The notes beneath the pieces are model-generated. The model was not told the DNA's origin. It did not search any database and saw only the letters and a program-made list of their open reading frames with translations. 64,000 nt of DNA from Adiantum capillus-veneris (lineage: Eukaryota > Streptophyta > Polypodiopsida > Polypodiales > Pteridaceae): positions 109,220,469 through 109,284,468 of the forward strand of contig CM043951.1 in NCBI GenBank assembly GCA_014529385.2, given 5' to 3'. The translations under genes were made by a program, and so were the position numbers. Below, piece after piece: positions 45,831 to 57,006 of this stretch; within the stretch, counting starts at the first letter, position 1; each line of letters starts with the position of its first letter.

Positions 45831-48755
45831 ATGATTTTTGTTAAAGATTCTCAAAATGAACCTAATGCTTTAACAAAAGAAAATAAAAGCAACCAAAAGG
45901 AATTAGAGTTATCCAATTTTCTCAAGGGGTTTCAAGATGTTTTTATTGACGACATCCCTTGTGAGCTACCTCCTAAACGAGGTAATGATGACCATGCAAT
46001 TGAACTTCTTCCAGGAAGTTCACTGCCTAATAGACCTCCTTATAGAGTTTCTCAAGCTCAACAAGAGGAGATTATGCGGCAAGTGCATGAGTTAGTTGAG
46101 AAGGGTATGGTTAGGCCAAGCTCATCTCCATTTTGCTCACCTGTGCTATTAGTGCAAAAGAAAGATGGCACATATCGTATGTGTGTCGACTATAGAGCAC
46201 TAAATAGGATCACTATCAAGAATAGGTTTCCCGGTCCACGGGTGGAAGACCTATTTGATAAGCTACAAGGATCGACCTACTTTAATAGGATTGACCTAAA
46301 AAGTGGCTATCATCAAATAAGGATAGTTGATCAAGACATTGTAAAGACCGCATTTCGTACTACATTTGGTCTTTACGAATACATTGTCATGCCTTTTGGC
46401 TTGAACAATGCACCAGCCACATTCAACCGCTTGATGGAGAAGCTGTTCAGGCCTCATCGAACCTTCACTGGAGTGTTCTTTGATGATATTATCATCTACT
46501 CTAATTCATTGGAGGAACACAAGCAACACCTCCAGGTAATATTTCAAGTTTTAAGAGAGAATAAACTTTATGTTAATCTAAAGAAAAGTGAATTTTTCTC
46601 GCAAGAGATTCAGTATTTAGGTCACATTATCTCTCAAGATGGCATCCAAATGGATCCATCCAAGTTAGAGGTAATAAAAGGATGGCCTAAACCAAGGAAT
46701 CTTCATGAACTAAGAAGCTTTATAGGTATATGTGCATACTATAGACGCTTTATAGAAAAGTTCTCACAAATTGCGGGACCATTACATGACCTAACAAAGA
46801 AAATCGTTAGGTATACATGGTATGCTAAGGAGAACAATGCTTTCGAAAAGCTTAAAGAAAATCTTATCTCTCAACCTGTGCTTACACTACCGGATCTCTC
46901 AAAACCGTTTGAGGTCCAATGTGATGCTTGTGGTGATTGCCTTGGAGCTGTTTTGCTCCAAGAAGGACATGCCATAGGCTATGAGAGTCGAAGGCTTGAC
47001 CCTGTTGAGCAAGCTCTAGGCATATACGAAAAGGAACTCCTTGCAGTTCTACATGCCTTAGACTCATGGAAGCATTATTTATTGGGGACTCCTTTCATTC
47101 TGCGAACGGATAGCCAAAGTCTGAAGTACTTCATGACGCAGACCAAGCTCTCCGACAAACAAATGAGGTGGGCAAATTTCCTTTCGCAATTTCATTTTCA
47201 TATTGCTCACATTTCTGGCAAGCATAATCAAGTAGTTGATGCACTCTCAAGACGGCCGAGAGTGAATGCGGTTTCCATAGCAACTCACAATGATCTATCT
47301 TCAATGATAGATGAGTATGCTATTGATCCCGATTTTAGAGATATGATTTCAGCCCTTGCATTAGGGAAGAAATAAGAACCATTTACTTTACAAGATGGTT
47401 ATCTTCTCTATGGTAATAGGCTATGCGTTACTAACTCACTACGTGAGAAAGTAATGTATGAATCTCATGCTCCACCTTATGCGGGGCATAGAGGGATTCA
47501 GTCTACCTTAAAGGGAATTGAAACATATTTCTATTGGCCTACCATGAAAGTAAACATACAAGAGTATGTTTCCAAATGTGTGGTATGCCAAAAGACAAAA
47601 TTTGATAGAGGGAAGCAACTTGGATTGCTTCAACCCTTGCCAATCCCTAATTCACCATGGGAGAGCATATCCATGGATTTTATCTTTGGACTGCCTAAGT
47701 CTATCCATGGGAATACGGGAATATGGACGATAGTAGACAGGTTTAGTAAACAATCTCATTTTATACCTATCAAAAAGACTATCAAAGCCCATCAAATGAC
47801 AACCCTCTTTATTTCACAAATTTTCAAGTATCATGGCTTGCCCATGTCCATAGTGTCGGATAGAGATCCTAGAATGACCAGTAATTTCTGGAAGGGTCTC
47901 TTTGAGAATTTAGGAACAAGGCCAAACTTCTCTTCGGCCTATCATCCACAAACTGATGGCCAAAGTGAAATAGCTAACCTAACCATTCTCGATCTACTAA
48001 AAGCCTATGTAACGGAAGTAGATCAAAGATCCCAATGGGAGAAGTACTTACCCTTAGTGGAGTATGCTTAGAATAACAGTGTACATACTTCCACGGGAAA
48101 AGCACCTTTCGAGGTAATTGAGGGAAGATCAAAAAGTCCCTTGCTACTTAAGGTACATGGAAAGATCATCGCTGCAGATGAGTATAGCCGAGACCTAAAA
48201 GAATCTTTTCAAAAGATTAAGGATGCTATCTCTATCTCACAGCAAAGGCAAAAAGCTGCTGCTGACAAGCACAGAAGAGCCCAAGCCTTTAAAGAAAATG
48301 ATTGGGTCTTGTTAAAGTTTCCCAAGGCTCGATTAAGGCACACAACGGGCAAGAATCCTACGGGTCACCAAAAGTACCATGCTAAACTAGCAAAAACGTA
48401 CAATGGTCCCTTTCAGATTCTTAGGCCAATCAATGAGATGGCCTATCAACTCAAGTTGCCCAATCATTGGCTCATACACAATGCTTTTCATGTGAGCCTA
48501 TTAAAGACTTACAAAGGAGAGCCACCTCAAGAACCAACTATTGAAGACCCACCAGAGATCGAGGACCAAGAAGAGGTGCAGCAGTCCGAGTCCATTCTCC
48601 GACATGAAGACAAGGTACTAAGAGGCGGTAAGACTATCCGACGATATCTTATTAAGTTTACGAATTATCCTTTTGAAGATGCTAGATGGATGCAAGGCAT
48701 ACATTTAAAGGATAACCTAAACCTTGTCAATGCTTACAATGCTTCCCAAGAGTAA
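45831..48755 (+). pseudogene. Chromovirus pol: RT, RNase H, integrase, chromodomain
   Basis: One frame with only two in-frame stops (TAA 47373, TAG 48069). RT: FQDVFIDDIPCELPP, then VLLVQKKDGTYRMCVDYRALN, MPFGLNNAPATF and catalytic FFDDIIIYS (about 46470-46500). RNase H: QCDACGDCLGAVLLQ, YEKELLAVLHALDSWKHYL, LRTDSQSLKYF and HNQVVDALSRRP. Integrase: an HHCC finger (H-x3-H with CVVCQ), DFIFGLP (D), IVSDRDPRM (D) and DGQSEIAN (E). Near the end, 48590-48720, ESILRHEDKVLRGG, YLIKFTNYPFEDARW is a chromodomain, which in this lineage steers integration to marked chromatin. All catalytic residues I can check are in place; the two stops each need a single change, so it is a recently dead copy. Which subclade it belongs to is not resolved. 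Confidence 0.92.
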
Positions 48756-49075
48756 GCAAATGTACAAAATGTTAAAAATGAACAAATTTTTTGTCTTATG
48801 AGACTCTCTTTTTCTTTATTTGTGCACAAAAATGAAGTAGTATGCATGCTTAGATCAAGTTTTCGGAGACGACGTCTCCCAAACACCAAGTAGAGCTTGT
48901 CACATGCTTGCGGCAGCCTCAGGCTCTCAAGCGCCAAATGGACTAGTCATCCATTGTGGAATGATGTCGTAGGGTAACATAGGGATCCTCTACCCGCTAA
49001 GAAAAGGACTCATGAATATACTTTATCTTCTCTACACCATAGTCGAGGACGACTATGATTTCAAGAGAGAGGTAA
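48756..49075 (+). other. 3' untranslated region and polypurine tract of chromovirus
   Basis: Non-coding. The purine run CAAGAGAGAGG (about 49062-49072) lies just before the 3' LTR and is the likely plus-strand primer. Confidence 0.7.
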
Positions 49076-50663
49076 TGTCATAATAATCAATATCTAATTC
49101 TCCTAAATGATTTTCTCATATTAAACTGATCATTTAATGTGGGGAAGGCCAGGGGAGAAAAGGCTAGAATATTGGTTAAGCTAGCAGACCGGCCACAGTA
49201 GGGATCCAAAGAAGGGAAAATAGGGATCCAAAGGGGGGGCCATCTAGAAAAGACCCATGTGTACAATGGGCTAAAAAGACCCTAAGGTTCAGCCCATTAA
49301 GACTTCCAAAATGCTAAGGTTCCAAAATTCAAAGGTTGTGTCCAAAGGTCAACCCTAGGGAAAATTGGATGCTTTGTGTGTGCCCTAAAAGTCTTTGCAC
49401 ATCCCTACATGGGAGGGGGAGAGCCCTAAAGGTAGGGGATGAGAGAGAAAGCCACACACACACACACACAGGCTCCCTTTACACAAAGGGAATGAGGGAC
49501 ACATGTCAGCTCCCTAGGCCAGATGCCCACAAGGTGTGCCCAATTTCTATTGGATGACCCTTGAAGTGGACCAATGAGAATTAAGCTAGAGTAAATCTAG
49601 TTTAATTAATTTAAAAACATTTAATAAAAGAAACCAATGAGAATTAAGTCTCCTAGAAGACTATTGGGCATTCTCCCAAGGGGTCCAATGAGCATTCAGG
49701 AGCCCCATGGCTTGCCTGATTCCTATTGGCCAGGAGGCAAAGGGGTCCAATGAGAGTTTAGTTTAATTATTTAATTACCTAAAGCTCTCACAAAAGGGGA
49801 AAGGGGGACACATGTCAGAAGGCTATCACTTATGCTGCTTAATTGTAATTGGCTTGACTTGGGGAGGGCCAATGAGGCTTCAGCAAGAGCAATTAGCAAG
49901 AGCGCTCGCCCAAGAGAGAGAGGGGGCTGATTTTTGCAAGGCATTATCACACACACACTCACACAAGCTCATGTGTGAAGAAAGAGAAGACTATCTCTTC
50001 CCAAGCTTTATTGGAGAATTCATCACCTACTCCAAGCTTGTGAGATAGAAGCCTACATCAACACTCTCTTGGCATGTGGATGCAAATCCAACCAAGATCC
50101 AAGCTTCAATGCATGCTCATCTCCTCTACCAAGCTAATTACTAAGCTAAGCTATGCTACATATGAGTGATTATGTGAGGAGATGTACATCTTTCTCGTAA
50201 GATACTCCTTCTTCCTCTCAATCTACTCTCATACCCTGCTAGCTCTCACCATCTTCAAAGGTGTGTGAGGTCTTGGGTCTGAGAACGGGGATAATTCAAG
50301 TTGTGTTTGTTAAGTGTTTTGCTTAGTGCATGAAGTTTCCATCTTCATTGCACTAGCTAGTCTTGAAGGAACACAAAGAATTGTATTGTACCATGTCTCT
50401 CTTGATGAGAGAAACCATAATACAAAGCCTTTTGGAGGGGGGACCAGCTCCATGAAAATCCGGTCCTCAACTGTTGTCAATAGCTTAATTTCTCTCTCTT
50501 TTAAAAGTATTGTCGATGCTATCTAACTAGGTGTTATGCTTTTTGTTGCTCTCTCCACCCAAGCACTCTTGTAATTCTCATTAGGAATCTATTCTAATGA
50601 AATGCCCACTATGTTCATGCTAATTTCCGCTACACATAAGTTATTAGGCCATTAAATGTTACA
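49076..50663 (+). repeat. 3' LTR of chromovirus
   Basis: 1588 bp, TGTCATAATAATCAATATC to AAATGTTACA, followed at once by the target duplication CTATG. Confidence 0.95.
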
Positions 50664-53600
50664 CTATGGACTCCATACCCACATATTGTGGCCCTTTTAT
50701 TGTTGTAGCTACAATAATGACTTACACTTCATTTTGTTGTAAGATATCTGGTTGAGGTAGTAAGTCTACATCCTGATTTTCTTTCCTAGGGATGTGATAG
50801 AGTTGCACTTCCTCAAATTGGCCCAAAAGTTTACAAATGATAGTAGCTTTGGATCTTATCTTTTAATTGTTACAAGCCTAAATGCCAAGAATTTGTTTCA
50901 CAACTAGCAAAGCATCAACTTTTACCATAAGTCAGTGTATCTTTTTGGCGAAGCACATCTTTAATCTAGTGAGTAGAACATTGTACTCAGCTTCATTGTT
51001 GCTTGTTTTTCCTTCTAGATTCAATTATTCCTTCATTCACTACTTTTCCTTTAGGGCTCACCAAAAAACAAAAACAAAATCCCCCCCCCCCCCACAAAAG
51101 AAAAAACAAAAACAAAAAAATATATATTATGTGGCTCTTTGAAAAGCACAACCAAATGATAGAGTATGAGTATTTGAAAGAACTTTGGGTGGTGGTGGAG
51201 AAGGTGAATTAATTTTGGGCACTTTGATGATATTTTCATGCACTCGATAGGTAAGAAAGATTTCCAATTGGGCCTCACACCGTTTTCTACCTTGAAGGTG
51301 TGCTCATACTCGTACAGTTCCATAAACCACTTTGTAATCCTTGGTCTTCGTGTCATTTATGATGACACCCAAGACAACATTTATTAAATAATAAGGATAA
51401 GAAATGGATTAGGCCAAAGATAATATCAAAATTTTCTTATTGCAAAAATGAGTGAAAGCATCCTTAGCTCAACATACTCATACCCTTTTTTGGTGATGTT
51501 TGTTATCCTACTAATTAAGTACACAGGCATCATTCTACTACTATGTGCATCTTGTTGTAGGAAAATGGCTCCTATTTTTCCATGCCAACACTTAGGCTTA
51601 CAGAGAAAGAAGAATCCCAACACGGTGGCATCAATGTTAGAAGCTCAAATGATACCATCTTTATGCCCTTGAAATACTCCTCTAAATCATCATACCATGA
51701 AAACTGTACTCGTTGTGTTAGCTTTTGCAAGGATGCAACAACTCGAGAGCTAAATGAATGAGCCTTGCCATGCCCTTCACCTTGTGTATATATAATGTGG
51801 CCTCCTTGATGCTTTTAGGTGATGATATTTCCACAAGAGATTTAGTTTTGGATGGATCCACCTCAATTCCTCTTTGCGATTTAGGTGTTGCAAACCTTCT
51901 TCTACCTTTTATACATGTAAAAGCTTTGGGATATAATTACAAAAATCATTATTGAATTCCAAAATAAATCTTGGAACAAAAATTCATGAACCTTTGGAAA
52001 GTGGTTGGTGCAATAGCTAGGCCAAAAGGCATGACTTGAAATGCAAAGCATCCCCATGGTACAATGAATGTGGTCTTCCTTTTATCTTCCTCTGCAATGT
52101 ATATTTTGATATAAACCAAATAACAATCACAAATAGTGTACTTTTCATATCCTACTACTTCATTTTGTAGTTTTTATATCCTCATACTTTATTTAGGGTC
52201 TCATCCTACAAAGGAAGAGGAAGTTAGTCCCTCTTAGTTACTTCATTAAGTGGTTGATAGTCCATGGATACCATCCACTTGCCATCATTCTTTGGAGTCA
52301 CCACCAATGGGGATACCCACTCTGGATTTTCCACTGGGTAGATGAAACTAGTAATTAGTAATTTTTGACCTCCTTAAAAAATGCCACCTTCTTTACAACA
52401 CCCAACCTTCATAGATTTTGTGCTCTAGAGTGATTTTATGACTTTAGCTCAATTTGATGTTGGATAACATCAACTCCTCTCACATCAATGTAATCTTCGA
52501 CAAACAAGTAAGGAGATTTTTTGTAACATTTTTTTGTACTCTCCCATTTTGTCTTGTGTGAGGGTTTTGGATAGCATACCTTCTATCATTTCCTCATTAT
52601 GTCCTTGTGGTTTCTCTTATGACTAGGATTCTTCTATCATCTGACTGAGAGGTTTGAGTCTAATACCCATCACTTCTATAGAGAAATTTTCTTTAGTGGT
52701 GAGGTCACTATCTTCTTCTTCTAAGGTGGTAGTCGTGAGCTCCTCTTCAATTTCACTTGGTATTGAATCCCCTCTTCAGTTTCACTTGGTGTTGAGTCCC
52801 CTCTTTTGACGTTGCTCCTTCATGTTGTAGACAATCTTTCTATGATTGTCATTTTTGCATATGAGTCTCCCTGTTTTCCAATCCTACAAGGCTTTGCATT
52901 TTCCATAGCCATGGCCAACCGACTATAATGGAATATCCATACCTCTTGGGAGTCATCACAAAGAAATCAACATGCTTTTTAATCCCAATGACCTCCACTC
53001 CCACAGACCTAACAAGCTCTAAGAAATGTGCCTTGCTATTATCTTCCTTTTTTAACCTTAATCTCATTAGGATCTTGGATCCTCAACAAAAATTTGTTCA
53101 TGAGATTTTGTGTCATGGTATTGATTTGAGAACCTCCATCTAAAAGTCCTCTTTTGACAAGTTTACCATTTACGTAGCAATCAACTGTTGGAATCATGTC
53201 CCTTGAGCCTATACTTGTAAAATTTTTCCAACGGTTATCCCTTCCTTGACTTTCACCCTTGTTGTGCTTACCACTCGTGCAATCTCCTTCTTCACTTATA
53301 GACATAGAGCCAAGAATTGAGGCCAATAAATGTTGGGACCCTTGCCTTACATATCTTCAATCGAATTGGTTCGATCCATTCCATGACCAAGTTGAAAGTC
53401 TTGGGAATTGACTGGTCTTCTTCTCCTTACTTTGGCTTTCTCTTATTTACCCTTCTTCTTACTACTCTTTGGTTGATCAACATCTTTTCTTTTACCACGA
53501 TTTTGTTTATCCCATTCACTTCTTTGATGACCTCATTCATTTAAAATGGATTAACTACCTCTACTACTTACACATCAAGGTCTAATAGAGGTGGAATAGT

Positions 53601-54560
53601 CTCTCCTCCATTGTTGGTAGGTGTAGTTGGCGTCAATTTGGCCACTGGTCTTGTGTTCCTTCGTTGTAGCAAGAGTGGTTATCATGGAGGGTTGATTGCA
53701 TTCACTATAGGATAGTTTAGTTTTGGTCTTCCTAGCTCATCTCTTAATTAGAAACAGTTGTACATGCATTTTCCCCTTTCTCCATACTTCCAACACTCTA
53801 GCTTCGGCCTAGGTCTAGGCTCTCGTTCCACTTGGCATTAAAATGGCCCTATTGGTCCTACACCTTGTGAAAAATGAATGGTCAAATTGTTTATCAACTC
53901 ATTGAGTCTCTTGCTTGCCTCCAAGGTGACTTTTGGGACTTGACAATGGTTGACCCTGTCTCCCTCGTTGGGTTGTTGAGTCATTAGTACTACCACAAAC
54001 CTGCACAGACTTCCTTTTACAAAACTTTTGAGTAGCTCTTTTCTCAACTTCAGTAATGTTTGTTGGTTCTCCCACTACTACCGTAGTTTTTTAAGTTGAA
54101 AATAGTCCAAGAATGAATCTTTCCTTTTTCCAAAACTCAACCCCATGCCCATGGTTAGGAAGGAACTATCCATAAGCACAAAAACTCTTGTTTATATGCA
54201 TAATAATCATCAAGATTCTTTTGCTTCAAAATGAAAAATTCTTGCCATAAATTTTGGGTGCTTGTGGGATGGAACAATAGTTTGAGAACCTTCATAACAC
54301 TAGTTGAAAATTACCTCTAGCATCGCCAGGCAAGAATTGAAACCAAGTGCATGCATCTTTTCTAAGTACTACTTCAAAGATGCCCAATAATGATGTAAAA
54401 TGAAAAATTATCCAAGATTAGAAGATTGGAAGAATTCTCCTCTTCTTTGCTTGGGGTAGATGAAATAGTGAATTGTTGTTGCCATTTGTTGCATGTTGTG
54501 TGTCCATTCGATTGGATGTGGTTGGCTCTTTGCTATATTTATTCTCCTTTTTCTACTTCT
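50664..54560 (-). pseudogene. Old Tat-like Gypsy gag-protease-RT-RNase H (reversed), right of the nested insertion
   Basis: Reading leftward: gag text at 53838-54500; a degenerate zinc knuckle (CWKYGERGK, about 53765-53800); retropepsin GLLDGGSQINTMTQNLM (53039-53326 frame), sharing DGG with the forward Tat element; a protease end (YGYSIIVGWPWL, about 52905-52940); RT with EWVSPLVVTPKNDGKW (about 52270-52320) and TTFIVPWGCFAFQVMPFGLA (about 52010-52080), after which the catalytic FMDD segment appears to be deleted; first RNase H (GKIGAIFLQQDA, ISRITNITKKGYEYVELRML, 51426-51623); its tail (RRPRITKWFMELYEYEHTF, 51300-51356); and the second RNase H (NNEAEYNVL and VDALLVVKQILG, about 50880-51000). 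The order and the second RNase H place it in Tat. It joins 41784 when the chromovirus is removed. Many stops make it long dead. Confidence 0.85.
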
Positions 54561-54721
54561 CCATCGACAAAATATATAAAAAATTAGAACATTGGTGTTA
54601 AATGATGAGAGGTAGAAGAAGAAAAAGACGTAAATTATAGTTGAGAAATATGAAATATAAAGGTATGCAGATAGTAGCCATAGCCAGCTTTATGGAGCTT
54701 CTTCTTCATACTAATAGAGGT
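54561..54721. other. No gene recognised
   Basis: Short AT-rich spacer between the old Tat-like element and the (TG)n tract. Confidence 0.5.
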
Positions 54722-54748
54722 GGTGTGTGTGTGTGTGTGTGTGTGTGT
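54722..54748 (+). repeat. (TG)n microsatellite at the edge of a long direct repeat
   Basis: About 13 TG units run straight into the start of the left pseudo-LTR. Confidence 0.95.
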
Positions 54749-56174
54749 AGCTGTTTTATCATAAATAATAAGACATGATTGAACTTTTACATTCAAAAGA
54801 CAGCTAGCTTCAGAGAAAGAGAAATGATAAGTATAAAACCAACTCAGTCTTAGAATTATCTTTGTACAATGTTTGTATGAATGAAGCCTCATTCCAGTAT
54901 ACAAATATCAGAAGTACTTCCCTTGCAATAGGTGTGTGTATAATCCTGTACAATTGCTAAAAGCCAAAAAAACCTTCCAAGATAGGATAGAGTCCTTACT
55001 TGCATCCATCCAAACAAGACAACAGATATGTTAGCCTTGGATGTGTTTTACAGGTATCAATGGACTACACCGGTTGTTATCCATGTCCATCTTTTAACAT
55101 TTTTTGAAACATTCTAACTTAGTCCAAAGTACTTTTTCTCTTTTATATATAAGGTTTTATTAACTTTCAAAAAAATAGTATTTTATTCTTAGCATAGAGG
55201 TCCATACCCCCTACTACTACTTCAAATGGTAAGTTACCCACCACAAGACAACCTTGAGTAAATTAATGGAGCTCCATCTGTGAAGAAGTTTAAACATGTT
55301 GTAAACGAGTATAGACTCGTTGTAGGATGAATTCAGAACTGATATATTTTATAGCGTAATCCAATCCTTCCTATTTACTACAAGTCATAAACTCCCATCA
55401 AGTGGTGAATGTAAAATGAGTTTTTCATCATCCCATGGGATTGCCCAAAACAATGTGTTTTAGCAGGCAATGGACGGAAAAACAGGATTCCCAAAGTACA
55501 TGCAACCATAGGTGTTTATACCAATTTTCAAAAGGGACAATTTTTTTCGGTCAACGAATTACAGCAACATTACCAATCATTGGAAGCCAATAGTCATCAA
55601 GGGAACACCCCCATCTCAAAGCATCTTACTGCAATGATAATGACACATCCATATACAAGAAAAAATCGGGTTTGTATCCAAAGCTCTAATGTGGGATACT
55701 TACCTTCATAGTGGGTAGAGCTTTTACCAAACCAGTGAGCTAGTTATCACAGAGTTAATTGAATAGCTTAAAGTGTAAAGCGGTATCAATCACCAGCCAG
55801 ATCATTTAAGCACAACCTTTCCAGAACATCTTTTGTTAAGTGCATCCTTACTTTAGGCTAATGTGTGTTTATCTGTAAAGAACCAAAACCCAGCTGAGGG
55901 GTTTAGCCAAAAAACCTTTAGTTAGTGCCATTAATTGTCAGAGTAAAGCAACCATAAAGTGGTTTTTAGCAGAAAACGCAGCAGGTTATGCCCCCATATT
56001 TTAAGCTGTTACCAAGCAATGTCATGTGACTGAAACTAGTAATCACCGCGTTAGACCCTTCCCCTTTTTTTAAGATTTATATCGTATAGTCTGCAAAAAA
56101 TATATATACTGCATGGTCCAGCCAGGTGGTAGTACCCCACTATCACAAGCAAATAAACAATTTACTCAGCGCGG
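54742..56174 (-). repeat. Left long direct repeat (pseudo-LTR)
   Basis: Matches 60863-62305 from TGTGTGTAGCTGTTTTATC to about AAATAAACA, with scattered substitutions and small indels. It carries no coding frame. Confidence 0.88.
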
Positions 56175-56881
56175 CCAGAAAATCAGTAAGTTAAGCCCAA
56201 AGAATCAATTATTAACCAAATGATGCCATGCATAGCCAGTAGAAGTAAACAATACCCCTTAGTGGTGTTACCAAAGCAATGTCATCCCACACCATGGTTT
56301 TTACCGATCAACCATCTCATAGCATGCTCTGTCAAGCCGAGTCAATCCACCCATACACAAAGCAATATCATAACAATAATCTCAAAAAAATGACTGTAAC
56401 GAGATCAGTCAAACAAAACATGGTAACCACCTGTGTTGCAACTGTTGCAAGCTCCATTGTAGGTGCAGTAAAAAATATATATATATAAACAGTCCTCACA
56501 CTTTACGCAAGCAAAACTCACACAAAGCTAAGTGAGGGGCAGAGTCCATCCAACCCTTTAAATAGAAGAAGTAGGGAGTCTGCCATCCTTGAATATGTGT
56601 AGCGTGTAGGTAGTATTGAGTGGAGCGAGCCCCTCCTGGGGATCCGATCAAGCAGGGCCGCATGTGATGTGGTATTGTTATCGTAGATATCACCATAGCA
56701 CCTTCATGGTAGGGTTTAGAGAAGGCAGTAAACCACTTAATATGCAAGCTAAGGGTTTTTCAAAAAAACACCTATTATACTTAGAAGGGCAATATCCCAA
56801 GGTGGATACTTACACGGTAAACTAGGAAGCTAGTTTAACAGAATTGCTATTTGTGCTACAAAATCACAAAGGTAAGTACCA

Positions 56882-56944
<63 letters not shown>

Positions 56945-57006
56945 CCCGCCCTGTCCCAGGCGCCATACACAATGGGTCAATAGTAGGCCCATTGTAAATG
57001 GGCCTA
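56175..57006. other. Non-coding segment with (GT)n
   Basis: Lies between the left repeat and the end of the RT. It holds (GT)n at 56884-56942. No endonuclease motif is legible on either strand. Confidence 0.6.

Larger units (their letters stand above)
41790..50663 (+). mobile_element. Ty3/Gypsy chromovirus, near complete, nested
   Basis: 8.87 kb: LTR 41790-43382, PBS, gag, protease, RT, RNase H, integrase with chromodomain, polypurine tract, LTR 49076-50663. Flanked by CTATG at 41785-41789 and 50664-50668, a perfect 5-bp target duplication. It sits inside an older reversed Tat-like pol. The LTRs are nearly identical by eye, so the insertion is recent, yet several stops and two frame changes make this copy non-autonomous. 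Confidence 0.95.

Noticed and set aside
54742..56174. Ordinary LTRs
   Set aside because: The two long repeats lack TG/CA termini, a primer site, a purine tract and a target duplication, and the enclosed RT is not of LTR type.
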